A DNA stretch of 64,000 bases from Cafeteria roenbergensis (lineage: Eukaryota; Sar; Bigyra; Bicosoecida; Cafeteriaceae), in the NCBI GenBank assembly GCA_008330645.1, contig VLTN01000047.1:62001-126000 (forward strand). Direction: 5' to 3'. The notes under the pieces were generated by a model. The model was not told the DNA's origin, searched no databases, and saw only the letters and a program-made list of their open reading frames with translations. Position 1 is the stretch's first letter. Each line of letters begins with the position of its first letter. Positions 10,901-22,618 of the stretch are shown one piece after another. A program made the translations under genes and the position numbers.

Positions 10901-12762
10901 CACCACGCACCGCAGGCATTCTGCGACGGCCGCGGCGGCTAGCTTGCTCTTCGAGAGTCGGCCAAGTATCGCGACACGGACGCTGTGGGCAGCGGGAGCC
11001 CGCCGCGCGAGCAGGGCCGGTGCAGCGCCGCGTGCGGCACGCGTTCCAAGCAGTGCCGTGAACAGCTGGCGGAGGTTCCACGCCGGGAGCCACACAGCCC
11101 TGTTCCAACCGTGCTCGACACCACGGATGCCAGGCGGCAGCGTACCATCAGCGGGACACGGCCAGTCCTTGGGGCCGTTCTCAACAGCCGCCCCAGGTCC
11201 GTCCGTTGTGGCGTAGGACGCAGCGATTGCGGCGAGCGCGACTTCCGAGCTTGTTCCGCCGGCGGGCTGCGGCGGAAGTTCCAGGGACTCGGTGCCCACG
11301 CGGGCGAGGAAGGAGCTAGCAGCCTCTGACACGGAGTGATGGGCCGCCCCTTCCGCGCCGACAGCCACGGCGACCGAAAGGGGGCGGGGGAGGTGGCCGG
11401 CCGCGACGAATCGCAGGACCCCCTGCTGAAGCTGAACCAGGATTGCTGAGTCCAGCTGGGCAGCGACAAGAGCGCGAGCAAGCTCGTCCCCACTCAGGCC
11501 AGGGAATGCCTCCGAAGTGAGCAGCCTGCGCTGCGCAGCGCTGCAAGGAGCCGCCCAGAGCAGCGTCACCTGCCCTCCCGCCGCTGCCGCTCGGAGGGCC
11601 GCATCGCCCTCAGTGCCTGCCCCAGCATCAGCACTTGAACCCATTGCAGCCAGCACGACGCGAGATCCGGCGGACCCGAACAGCGTCGCGGCCGCGCGGG
11701 CGCTGACGCCGGGCAGCGACGCCCACTCAGCGCTTCGCTTGGCCTCAAGCTCAGCGATTGGCGCGGCGCGGGCCTCTGCGGCCTGCCCCCCTTCACGAGC
11801 CACGCGAAGGGTATCGTCTGCCCGCGCTGCTCGGAGCCGGTGCTCCGCGTGCCCCAGCTCTGGCTGCAGGAGAACCACGTCGAGCAGGAGTCGAGCCACC
11901 AGCAAGGCGTTGCCTCCTGCTGACTCGACCGCATCACGCGCCGAGCCGGCTGCGGCATCCCCTGTTATGGCGCTTGGGCTGCCAGGCGAAGCCAGTGCGT
12001 CGGCTCTTGGGCCCAGACTTGAGGGGGCAGACGTGCAATCCGATGCAGCAGACGCAACCGCAGCCGATGCCGCAGCAGGAGCCGCGGCGCTCCCAACCCG
12101 GGCCGGCTCAGCTGCCACGCGTCTGTAGCTTCGGTCCAGAGGAGGTGGCGACGGCCACGCACCCGTTGCAAACACACCGAGCTCGAGGGGGCTGTCCTCG
12201 GCGGGCTGGATGGCTGCTGAACCAGCAAGGCACACCACAAGCGCCCGAAGCAGCTCCCCTCGAAGAGAGGGATGGAAGTCAAAGGGACGGCACAGCGCAG
12301 GCACCAGGGCGCGGAAGTCCAGAGCCTTGCAACGTTGCAGTGCCAGGCGAAAAAAGGACATCGCCAATTGGCAGCGCAGGAACGACGGCTTGCCCGCCGT
12401 TGAGGACACGCTTGACCGCATAACGCAAAGTAGCTTGGACGACGGTAGCCTGATGGTCACCCCAGATACGACACGCGAACGGACGTGCGCTAGGGCGCTC
12501 ATAACCTGCGTGTCATCGCAGTGTCGGGCTTGTGCCGTCAGCTTGTGACGCAATCGAAAGGGCTCTCCTGCCCCGGCATGCACAGACGACGCGAAATAGC
12601 GGGCACACCCCTCACTTTCTTGTGCGTACTAGAATGCGTTTCATCCGTCACCAAGTTGAGGAGGGGCACGAGCAGCTGAGCCACCCGCTCCTCCAGCTTG
12701 TCCTCGGTGGTCATGGCCAGACCTAGCAGGGCGCGGTCAACCGCGTCCTCGGCCATCGCCAT
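4931..12762 (-). CDS. ECM29: ECM29-like proteasome adaptor/scaffold, HEAT-repeat protein
   Basis: Exon 1, 12762-12616 (49 codons, MAMAEDAVDRALLGLAMTTE...), joins exon 2, 12505-4931, across a 110-bp GTGAGG...CAG intron in phase 0; the product is 2573 aa. The junction restores an ECM29-like N terminus: EDKLEERVAQLLVPLL before it and VMSALAHVRSRVV after it. Alpha-helical HEAT-type repeats fill the protein. ECM29-like segments include KDRRVAAQRIWAGLTVEP near residue 1580 and GRWWSGKEAVLDAAL near 2220. ECM29 tethers 26S proteasomes to other compartments and acts in their quality control. Known members are about 1850 aa, so this one has roughly 700 extra residues, many Ala-rich. The single 7.6-kb exon is exceptional. 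It converges on U1-C and diverges from HemB (190 bp). Confidence 0.85.
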
Positions 12763-14029
<1,267 letters not shown>

Positions 14030-16510
14030 GCCGCACGAACTCCGCAAGGCAAACTGGGGAGCTTTGTGCCAGCCACAACGGGCGGATTTGAGCCAGCCAT
14101 GTCTACCGCAGCGCTGACAAACAGCTGCGGGGCTCATCGGTCGTACAATGCAAGCCAAATCCGTTGCACACGCGCGTGACACACGGCAAGCATGCTTTGA
14201 GGCCCGCCATACGACCGTCTGCAGCTGGGGCCTACCCGTTTCCGCAAAGAAACGAAAACGAGCGACAAGACAGTGTGTTGAGAACGGAGAAGACATGCCA
14301 ACCGTCCTGACAGTGGAGCTACCTTGCAGCGCGGAAGGCACAAGGATGGAGCTGAAAAAAACAGTTAAGTCCTAGTCCACAAACTAATAGGACCATTGTG
14401 CGCTCAGCGGGGCAATAGTGCAAGAACGACTGAACTCGCTTGTAAGCGAGAAACTTGCGAGCCGGAGTGCTCGGAACCATCCTGAGTCATGACCACAATG
14501 TCAAGCGGAGCAGCCTGCAAGCCGCGGCACTTGGTGCAGTCGCAGCACGACTTTGCGCGTGCCCAAAAGGCTAGCCGATAAGTGCACACTCCACTGCACA
14601 GATACACGAGTGCAAACACTGGTGTTCACACCGGAGGAAAAGGCTCGCCGAGGTGTTCAGCGAGACAGCGCCGTGCAAGATTCGAGGCATGGCTCATGCG
14701 ACACAAGGTGATGCGGATGAGACGGCAGCATTTTGAATGGCCAAAATCGGGGAAATGGGTCATAGCCAAAGGACTACGCCTGGCACCTGCACGAGGAAAG
14801 CAGCTCGACGAAAAGCGAGAGCGATCATCGCCATCGCACAAACACGAGAGAATGCCGCGAGTCATTCTACTGCCGAGGAAACAATTGGAAACCTGTGCCA
14901 CGTGTGGATTGCAGCCGATGAGACACTTCAGAATGCGCAAGTGAACGACTCAGGCTTTTGGTTTGCGAGAGCTCGTTCGTCAAAGGTTCGCTCTGTGCAG
15001 GTGGCAGGACGATCTGTGTTAAAGACAAACTCGATGACAGACAATCACCCTGCACAAGAATGACTCTTGCAGCGGAACCCGTCAAGCTCCACAATGGCTG
15101 GAAAGTAGCACAACGGAGACGTGGGGCAGCGCTACAGACAGCTCCCGAGACTAGCTGTTCTTAAAGCCGCAGTGCCGATTGCCAGCTGCCAAACATGTGA
15201 TAGCTGCATCAAATGCGCTTCAACGGTCAGACATTTTTCAAGGGTTCTGCAATGTTGAACAATTGTTTCAAAGTTGCCAGGCCTGTGCTTCGACAGCGCT
15301 TCCAACAGAGATGGTCGACTCGCGAGTGCTTTGTCAACAGTGCGATTGTGCCGCTGGTGCCATTTTCAAGCGAACAGAACTTCGTGCAGCACCAGGATGG
15401 CATTCTTCATCCGCGAGCTCTCCGGTCGGAATGGTCATCGGTTGCGTTCTCAACCTCGAAGCCGCTTGAGAACATTCAGGGGCAGTATCAAGCCTGAAGC
15501 GTGCATCTGCTCGCCTGTCAAGGCGAGAACTCCAGGCGGCAAACTTTCGGGCACGCAACGTGGAACACCGGCTTGGAGCTGGTTGCGATACCTGCCTCTG
15601 CGTGCAAGGTTTGTTCACAGACCCTGCCTTCTCGTGCCATGCAGTTGGGCCAACTTATCGTCTGGAAGAGTTGTTCGTTTTTCGGCTTGGACCGTTTGCT
15701 CTTTTCTTGTCTGGATCTCAATTTTCCAAGTTTAGCATAGGTATGGCTGACAAGAGTGGCACGTCGCTTGGATGCCTTTGGTGCGAGCCGCCTTGCCCCG
15801 GAAATAGCGGGTTTGTTGGCCAGATGTCGCCAGTTCATGCAGAACGCTGACGAATCAGGGGGAGATTGGGGATGTCAACCGAGCAGTCCGCACCTTGTGC
15901 TTGCTCGTGCACAGCACCTGACGTTTGATGTCCTTTGGACGATGGAGGGCTTCAGTCCGTGAACATGTCTTCTGAGTGTGGTCTCTACACACGACAGCTC
16001 CGCAGCAATGACCGCCGCCAAGTCTCGTGGCTCCCTGGACCAGATTTGTCGGAAGCTTCTCCGTCGCTTGCTTCCATCGCGTGCTGAGCTAGCCCTTGAG
16101 GCTCTTGCTATCCTCCGGATCAAGCTGGTGCGGCTTCGGAAACAGCATCCTTGCTCGCCTTTCCAGCCCAAAAGGCTGCGCAGGCCAAGGCGCCATTGTC
16201 TCCACGACAGGCTGACCCTGACAGCAAGTGAATCCATGTCGCGGTTTTTTTGCGCGATGGCACGGACAACTTCGTTCCTCAACAGCTTGTGGCAACGCCT
16301 CCTCAGCACGTCAGTTGGACTCAGGTTCTGGTGCGGAGATAGCCTGCCCATCGAGTGTTGCTCGGCAGGAGGCAAACCACGACTGCCTGACATATTTGAC
16401 ATTGGGTGAACACTGCGATGGTCTCTTGCTTTTGCTTGGCTGCACTCGGCGCTGGGGTCAGGGCGTGGGGTGGACGAGAAGGCTTGCAAGCAAGGGCGCC
16501 TCCGTATTCT
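14030..16510. other. 2.5-kb lower-GC stretch with no convincing gene
   Basis: By eye the base composition drops here (for example near 14340-14400 and 15640-15750) well below the surrounding coding DNA. Open frames are short, lack third-position GC bias and show no family motif; the longest are 15978-16409 (+) and 15875-16606 (-). I looked for tRNA, 5S rRNA and U2/U4/U6 snRNA signatures and saw none, and no terminal inverted repeats were obvious. It may be a decayed element, a long UTR or non-coding RNA, or a structural region. Confidence 0.5.
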
Positions 16511-18096
16511 ATGTCCAGTCGTCCGGGCTTTGGTTGGGTCCTGCTTGCCCAGGGGCTCTCGTCCGCGGGCGAGGTGTTCGGACAGCGATTGCAGCGCCGC
16601 TTCCACGAGGGCAGCCAGATTCGTGCCCTCACAACCACAGTGCTATTTTCGTCGCTCCAAGCTTTCGTGGTGTTAGCTGTATGCGAGCTGAGCCTTCCGC
16701 GCTCTGTGACAGGAGGCCAAGGCTCGCTGTGGATGTGGTGAGCCAAGCCAGCCTTCAACCGTGCCTAGCCAGGAAAGGCTGAGCGTCGTGGATGCGCCTT
16801 CATGCTCCCCGTGCGTGTAGTATGCGGTTCGTGTTTGCATCGCAGGGGCGCTGTCGCTGAGCACCCAGCACTGCTGATCAACGCTGTGAACAACACCATT
16901 TACTGGGTCGCTCTTTTGTTTGTGCTCCGGGAGCCGCTCGGTGTCGTGCTCGTGGTGCTGGCGTTCCTCCTTGCCGGATTTTTGACAGCTCCACTGGAGT
17001 CATTGGTTGGCATCGACGGGGACAAGGGCGCCGACGCGCTGGTGAGTGCCCTGTGCGCCGCCTCTGCCGCCCCTTGTTCGCTCGCCTCGCGCCGACCGCT
17101 GTCGCCCAGCGGCCTCCGCCTGTCCTTTGTTGTGCGGCGCAGGCTGGCCTGCTTGCCGTCGCAGGAGCAGCCCTTTGTCTGTCACCGGTGCCTGCGTGGT
17201 TTGGCGGGCTCGACGAGCGGGTGTTGCAGCTGCTTCGGATCAGGCCCCGGCCGACACCGGATGCGGCCAGTGGCAACCCTCGGCTGAGCGACGAGGAATC
17301 TGGCCTCTTGGTTGAGCCTCCACGGGCAGGGCCGGGCGCCGAGGCTCCCGCGGGGCGCGACGGCGAGGAGGTGGCTCTGGTGCCCTCCTCGTCCGACGAC
17401 GAGGACGGGGACGTGGCTCCAAGGTCCGTCATTGCACCCGGGTCGGCCGTCGTCCACGCCTCTCCCCCGGGCGGTGCTGGCGCTGCCGAAGGCCCGGAAG
17501 GGCGCGGCTCGGCCTCCGCGCTTCCGGTCGAGCTGAGCACTCCTGCGTGGGCCATCGCGCTGGCCTGGTTCGTGCTCGCGGGCACTGCCGCGATCGGCAT
17601 CGTCTGCACGACTGTGTTCGAGCACTGGTACGGGCTGACGTCGTTTGGATACGCGGCGGTCGACCAGGTGCTGCTGCCCTTCACCACGCTGCCGGTGACG
17701 TTGCTGGCGGTCAAGCTCAGCTGGCTGGCGGACCTGCTGGGCGAGCCAGCCGAGGGCAGGGACGCGACCTGCCGAGCCAGCCTCGCCCGCAGCTGGGCCG
17801 AGGCCGACTTGCTCACGCTCGTGCCGTTCCGAGCGACCATGTTCGGAAGGGAGTTCCTGTTCTTCTGGCTGGTCACAGCATTCAAGGACCTGACCATTAC
17901 ATACCTCGAGATGACCATCGTGCGGGTGGTCATGTGCTGGGTTGCCTCGCTCGTCGTGTGCACCTGGCTCAGGCAGTGGTCGGGTATTTCGGCCTCTGAG
18001 GCGTCGGATTCGCTTCGCCCAACGACTCTGACGATGCGTGTCGTCGGGACCATCGTGCTGGTGCTATCGTATTTGCGTTTGCAAGGCGCCATCTAA
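16511..18096 (+). CDS. Multi-pass membrane protein, unrecognised family
   Basis: Exons 16511-16737, 16846-17041 and 17143-18096 join in phase 2 then phase 0 (introns 108 and 101 bp), giving 458 aa. I count about eight hydrophobic segments: one in GFGWVLLAQGL, one in LTTTVLFSSLQAFVVLAVCE, two in NTIYWVALLFVL to VLAFLLAGFLTAP, one short (AGLLAVAGAALCLSP), then AIALAWFVLAGTAAIGIV, VLLPFTTLPVTLLAVKL and a C-terminal pair. An acidic, Ser-rich cytosolic-type loop (SSSDDEDGD) separates the two halves. The two-halves layout recalls drug/metabolite-type or nucleotide-sugar-type carriers, but I find no diagnostic motif. The start MSSRPGFGW is the last in-frame Met before the first helix; a Met at 16406 is possible. 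Confidence 0.65.
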
Positions 18097-18183
18097 AGAC
18101 GGGCGCGCGCAACCAAATATTGGCCCACGTCATCAGGCCGCTTTCCGAGTTTTGCTTGGGCTGCCCCGCGCACACTGCGAACG

Positions 18184-19365
18184 ATGGCAGCGGAAGCCAC
18201 TCCGCCCAGAGTGCCCGTCACTATCATTACCGGTAAGCTCGAGGCTGCGCCGCCTGCGCCGCCGTGGCGCGCTTTTGCTGGGCATGCTGGGTGACTATTC
18301 CCCGCCGTGTTCGCCCCGGCCTTGTTCGTCGCCAACAGGCTTCCTCGGCGCCGGCAAGACCACACTGCTGAACTACATTTTGACAGCTGACCACGGCAAG
18401 CGCATCTGCGTGATCGAAAACGAGTTCGGGGAGGACATTGGCGTCGAGGCGCTGGTCGCCAAGGACGGCGCGGGCGGCAGCGTTGTGGAGGACTTCTTCG
18501 AGCTCTCGAACGGTTGCCTGTGCTGCACGGTGCGCGACGACCTTGTGGAGACTCTCGAGCGTGTGCTGCAGCGAAGGGACCGCTATGACTACATCATTGT
18601 GGAGACCACGGGGATGGCCAACCCAGGGCCTGTTGCCACCGCGTTCTGGCAGGACGACGCTCTCGAGTCGGCCATGCGGCTGGACGGCATTGTGACCGTG
18701 GCTGACTGCAAGCTGCTCGCGGGCCAGCTCGACCGCGTTCGGGTGGACGGGGGGGTCAACGAGGCCCAGCGACAGATCGCTCACGCCGACGTCGTCATTC
18801 TCAACAAGACCGACCTGGTGTCTCCAGCTGGTCGGGACGCAGTGCGGGCTCGCGTGGCCTCCATCAACCCCACGTGCGTCGCCATCGAGGCAGAGCGCGC
18901 CGTGGTGAGCCTGGACCGGCTGCTCGACTTGGAGGCGTTCAGCGCGTCTCGCCTCCAAGACCAGCTGCTGCGGGGGCCAACGCCTGCGGCTCAGTTGGCA
19001 GAGCCCGCATCCTCGCCGCCTTGCTCCGCCCGCGACCACGGCCACGATCACCACGACCACAGTGCCCACTGTGGGTGTGGCGTCGCTGCCAGGAACGAGC
19101 ACGGTCGCTCGGGCGCCGACGAGGTGATGACGGTGGTGGTCGAAGTTGCCGGCGCCCTGGACGAGCGGCTGCTGACCAAGTTCATTGGATCCGTCGTGTG
19201 GGAGGACGAGGGCGCGCCTGACAGGGACCGGAGCATGCTCACCGTCGGCAGCCAGGCGCCAGTTCTGCCAGCATCCGGCTCGAGCGGAGCGGCACCGCGG
19301 GCCGGGCCCCTGGCGGCACCGGAGGCATCGGGCTCGGGAGGAGCCGGCGACAATGCCGAAACCGC

Positions 19366-19396
<31 letters not shown>

Positions 19397-19762
19397 GCCA
19401 ACGACGATGACGACGACGACGACGACCCGCCCCTGCTTGCGGAGCCTACGGAGGCGGATGCTGCAGCTGCTGCTGCGGGCACTGCGGCAGCAGGCACAGC
19501 AGCGGCCGCGGCCCGCACGCGCTGCCGCGAGGATGCCATGGACATTCTGCGCATCAAGGGCGTTGTAGCAGTCGCCGACCCAGGCACAGGCTCGGCTCAT
19601 CGGTGCAAGCATGTGCTGCAGGGGGTTGAGGACGTGTTTGAAGTCAGGGAAACTTCCGAGCCGTGGGGCAGCTCGGAGCAGTTGAGCAAGGTTCTGTTTA
19701 TCGGCATGAACCTGAACAAGGACCGGCTTGCCGAGGGGCTGCGACAGTGTGTGGCGGTCTGA
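18184..19762 (+). CDS. CobW/ZNG1-family GTP-dependent metallochaperone
   Basis: Exon 1, 18184-18232, joins exon 2, 18339-19762, in phase 1 across a GTAAGC...CAG intron of 106 bp, giving 490 aa. The junction lies inside the Walker A loop, which is intact after splicing (GFLGAGKT, residues 17-24). The family metal motif GCLCC has Cys76, Cys78 and Cys79. Switch and guanine motifs ENEFGE, TTGMANPGP and NKTD are present. A His-rich loop (DHGHDHHDHSAHCGCG, around residue 250) should bind Zn or another divalent metal. An Ala run and an Asp run (GCC and GAC codons) precede the C-terminal CobW_C domain with KVLFIGMNL. The family hands zinc to client enzymes. The start is 88 bp downstream of the previous gene. 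Confidence 0.92.
19371..19428 (+). repeat. GCC then GAC trinucleotide runs in the CobW gene
   Basis: Nearly uninterrupted GCC/GCT codons followed by GAC/GAT codons encode an Ala run and an Asp run between the GTPase and CobW_C domains. Length polymorphism is likely. Confidence 0.8.
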
Positions 19763-19899
19763 TCGACCCTTGCAACGCAACCTGCGCAGGTGCGTGTGTG
19801 CCGGCGTTGCGGCGGCAAATGCAAGTGACCTCGCGTTGCGCTGAGACTGGCAGCGGAGCCGCAGGAATGTGGCCTGCGACAACGCCGCAATGTGTGCGT

Positions 19900-22470
19900 A
19901 TGGCCGCGCTCGGCACCACGAGCACGAGATCCCCAGCTAGAACCCGTCGCGGCGGGGCTGCCGAGGACTCCGTGCCGGGACCAAATTCAAGCAAGAGCCG
20001 GTCGGCAGCGCAAACAGGCAGCCACGCTGCCAGATCACTCGCCTTGGACTTGGGCGACGAACCGCCGGGCGCTTCTCCTTCTGCAGACGCCCTTTCGGAC
20101 CGGAAGGGCCCTCGTTGGGCATCGGCGCCCGCTTGCAACCTGCGGCCGAAGGCTTCCGGCATGGCCGTCTCGGACGAGGCGGATGACTTGGTCGAGCTGC
20201 TGCAGTCCTTCCCTCTGCCCCCGTCCGGAGGAGAGACCAAGCCTCGGTGGCACGCTGAGCGAATCCGAGCCAGGGCGCTCGCGAGGGACCCGGCCGCGTC
20301 CGTCCTGGCGTTGCTGCAGGACCCGCTCGGCCATGAGAGCGTGGCCAAGTTTCGAGAGCTCGGAGCGCTTTTGTGCCCAGCCAAGCTTTCCGCAGTGGTT
20401 GCCGCCGAGCTGGAGGCGCTTGCCACAGCGGATGCAGCTGCGAACAAGCCCCGGGGCGCCATGGGCAAGGTGACTGGCGCTGTGGGGTGGCTCGGCGCTC
20501 GGTTTTCGGCAGCCGTGGGCACCACGTTGAGCCCAGCGCCGGCAAGAGACTCAGGCGATGCCAGCCAAGGGACGCAATCCACTCCACCAGCAGATGCTGC
20601 GGGGCGGCGGATCTCAGGTGTGCTTCGCGAGCAGGGCGATGCTGCGGACACAGCGCTGGACCTGGGAGAGGCGCTCAGCCCGTGCGGCACAATCGGCGCC
20701 AGCTACTCCGGCACGGGATGCGGGGGAGCACAAGGCGCGTCGTGGCACTTGCGGGCGTCTCGGCATTGCATTGTGCTGGCCCCGCGTGCGGCCGTGACGG
20801 ACGCTGTCAAGCTCGCCGTGCTCCCGACACCGCCGGCAGCAGCTACCGAGGCCAGCCGCTCCGCCTCTGAGCGGCGCCTGTCCTCCAGCGCACCCGGCGA
20901 CTCCGCAACGACGGATGCCGTTTCCAGGAGAAGGGCTACAGTTGACACGCCTGGGGCTGCGGCAGCGAGCCGGCAGCCGTCTGCGGCCGGCGCTGCAGCT
21001 CGAGGCCGCGCCGCTGCCGGGGACGAGGCTGCAGCTGAGCCTGGCGCGCCGGTTGCCCCTCCTCGTGGTGCCGACCTGGGGGACGCGGAGGTGCTGTTCC
21101 ACCCTCGGCTTGCCAGCGAGGGCCTTCACGACGGGAGCGGGGAGGACGAGCCGCTGTGGGGCAGGTGTTTGCCGCCTTGCCCGCTGTTCCAGGAGCTCAC
21201 TCACAGCGTCACTGTGTCCAACCATGGGCGAGGACGGGTGCAGCTGACCGCTATGGCGCTAGCGCTGGACCCACCTTCCGCTGGGACCATCGAGGCCTCA
21301 CCCCGCTCGTTCAGCCTGCGCGCCGGGGAGTCAGCCCCCGTTCGCGTGCGGGTGTGCCTGACCCGCCCGGGTGTGGTCGCGACAGGGCTGGTCATTGTTG
21401 AGGACGCTGCCGCTGCAGCAGCAGGCGCGCCCACCTCTCGCGGCGGCGGCCGCACCAACCGCGTGCCCATTCTGTTCCGGGCGCGATCAGCCGCTCCGCT
21501 GTTCGGCAGCCCGCTCGCCGCGGTCCCTCTGGAGGCCAGTGTCGTGGGGGGGCTGACCTTTCGAGTGCCTCGGCCTTTGGCGGCGTGCTGGGCCCGGCTG
21601 GCTGGCGGCGCGCCCTCGCTGCTCGCCCAGCGATTCCTCTTCCGCCTCTCGGCACTGCCAGAAGACGTTCGGGCGGCGATAGCCGTTCTGTCCGCGGGGT
21701 CTTCCACGCTGCTGGCAGGCTCGCACTCTGACCCTGCTGTCACGGGTGCAGAGGCCCTCGGCCCGCGGGAGCCCGCCTTGGCCGACGCCCAGGGAGACAG
21801 CACGCTGACCTTGCTCCCGGATGGCGAAGCGTGGACAGCGCCCCCCCTTGTGGAGTGCTCTCCGCCGCACGCCGCTGCGACTGCCCTGAAGATGTACCTT
21901 CGTGAGATGCCTACCCGGCTGCTCGACTCGGTGCCGCTGCCAATCATTGCGGCGGCCTCGGCGCCTTGGCCAAGCGACCTGATGGACGCCGCTGCGGGGG
22001 GCACCGCAGCGGACGCCGCCCGGGCCACACCCGCTAGCAGCGAGGAGGTGGCCGCCGCGCACGCAGCGCTCCTGCGCGCGCTCCCGCTGAGCCGAGCGAG
22101 GATCCTTGGCTGGCTCGCGGTTGCCCTGGCCCAGGTCGCCGCCAACCGCGGTCTCAATGATATGTCGCCCCAGGCCCTTGGAATCGTGGTGGGGCCGAAC
22201 CTGAGGAGCCCGCCCGACCAGGGGGACGACGGTGCTCCCCCTGGCGACTCGTCGGCGATGGTTGCCGCGAGCCGAGCCCTCGCCGAAGCCAGGATGTGCG
22301 GAGCGCTGATGGAGAGCATGATCTCCCATGTGCTGGCGGCCGGGGAGCTGCAGCCGGCCCCGGACGGCCTGCCAGGGGTGGCAGATGCCCCAGGCGTGTC
22401 GGGCGTCGGCTTCAGAGCGTGCCCTGGTTGGCTAGCGCCGGCTGTCACCCCGACGCCAGCAACAGACTGA
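19900..22470 (+). CDS. ASH-like plus RhoGAP domain protein
   Basis: A single exon of 856 aa from the Met at 19900; a Met at 20161 (MAVSDEADDL) is an alternative start. The first ~400 residues are Ala/Ser-rich with no family I recognise. Around 21190-21500 is an immunoglobulin-like MSP/ASH-type segment (LTHSVTVSNHGRGRVQLTAM ... PVRVRVCLTRPG). It is followed by a RhoGAP domain: arginine-finger segment FLFRLSALPEDV, helix ALKMYLREMPTRLL, and LAVALAQVAANRGLNDMSPQ followed by ALGIVVGPNL. RhoGAPs stimulate GTP hydrolysis by Rho-family GTPases. ASH followed by RhoGAP is the C-terminal architecture of OCRL/INPP5B, but no inositol 5-phosphatase domain is present here. The gene converges on the phosphatase gene 148 bp downstream. 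Confidence 0.75.
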   Translation: MAALGTTSTRSPARTRRGGAAEDSVPGPNSSKSRSAAQTGSHAARSLALDLGDEPPGASPSADALSDRKGPRWASAPACNLRPKASGMAVSDEADDLVELLQSFPLPPSGGETKPRWHAERIRARALARDPAASVLALLQDPLGHESVAKFRELGALLCPAKLSAVVAAELEALATADAAANKPRGAMGKVTGAVGWLGARFSAAVGTTLSPAPARDSGDASQGTQSTPPADAAGRRISGVLREQGDAADTALDLGEALSPCGTIGASYSGTGCGGAQGASWHLRASRHCIVLAPRAAVTDAVKLAVLPTPPAAATEASRSASERRLSSSAPGDSATTDAVSRRRATVDTPGAAAASRQPSAAGAAARGRAAAGDEAAAEPGAPVAPPRGADLGDAEVLFHPRLASEGLHDGSGEDEPLWGRCLPPCPLFQELTHSVTVSNHGRGRVQLTAMALALDPPSAGTIEASPRSFSLRAGESAPVRVRVCLTRPGVVATGLVIVEDAAAAAAGAPTSRGGGRTNRVPILFRARSAAPLFGSPLAAVPLEASVVGGLTFRVPRPLAACWARLAGGAPSLLAQRFLFRLSALPEDVRAAIAVLSAGSSTLLAGSHSDPAVTGAEALGPREPALADAQGDSTLTLLPDGEAWTAPPLVECSPPHAAATALKMYLREMPTRLLDSVPLPIIAAASAPWPSDLMDAAAGGTAADAARATPASSEEVAAAHAALLRALPLSRARILGWLAVALAQVAANRGLNDMSPQALGIVVGPNLRSPPDQGDDGAPPGDSSAMVAASRALAEARMCGALMESMISHVLAAGELQPAPDGLPGVADAPGVSGVGFRACPGWLAPAVTPTPATD

Positions 22471-22618
22471 GTGGCGAGGGCAAAAGAGACGAGCCCAGAG
22501 CAGTGTGTGGACTATTCGGCAAAGCAATGCGGTGGGACTGCAGCTATCTCACTCTCACTCAGTCTCGCTTTTCTCTGTCGCGCTGCGCGCCTGCACGATC
22601 CTTGTCCCGCGCGCGGCA

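Noticed and set aside
14041-16400. Possible snRNA, 5S rRNA or SRP RNA gene in the low-GC stretch
   Set aside because: I looked for U2, U4, U6 and 5S signature strings and Pol III boxes and saw none.
15875-16606. 243-aa minus-strand frame in the gene-poor region
   Set aside because: Codon use and composition look random, no motif, and it overlaps the first exon of the membrane protein gene.
18227-19882. 551-aa minus-strand frame opposite the CobW gene
   Set aside because: The plus strand encodes an unambiguous CobW GTPase; the antisense frame is a shadow rich in Arg/Gly/Val.
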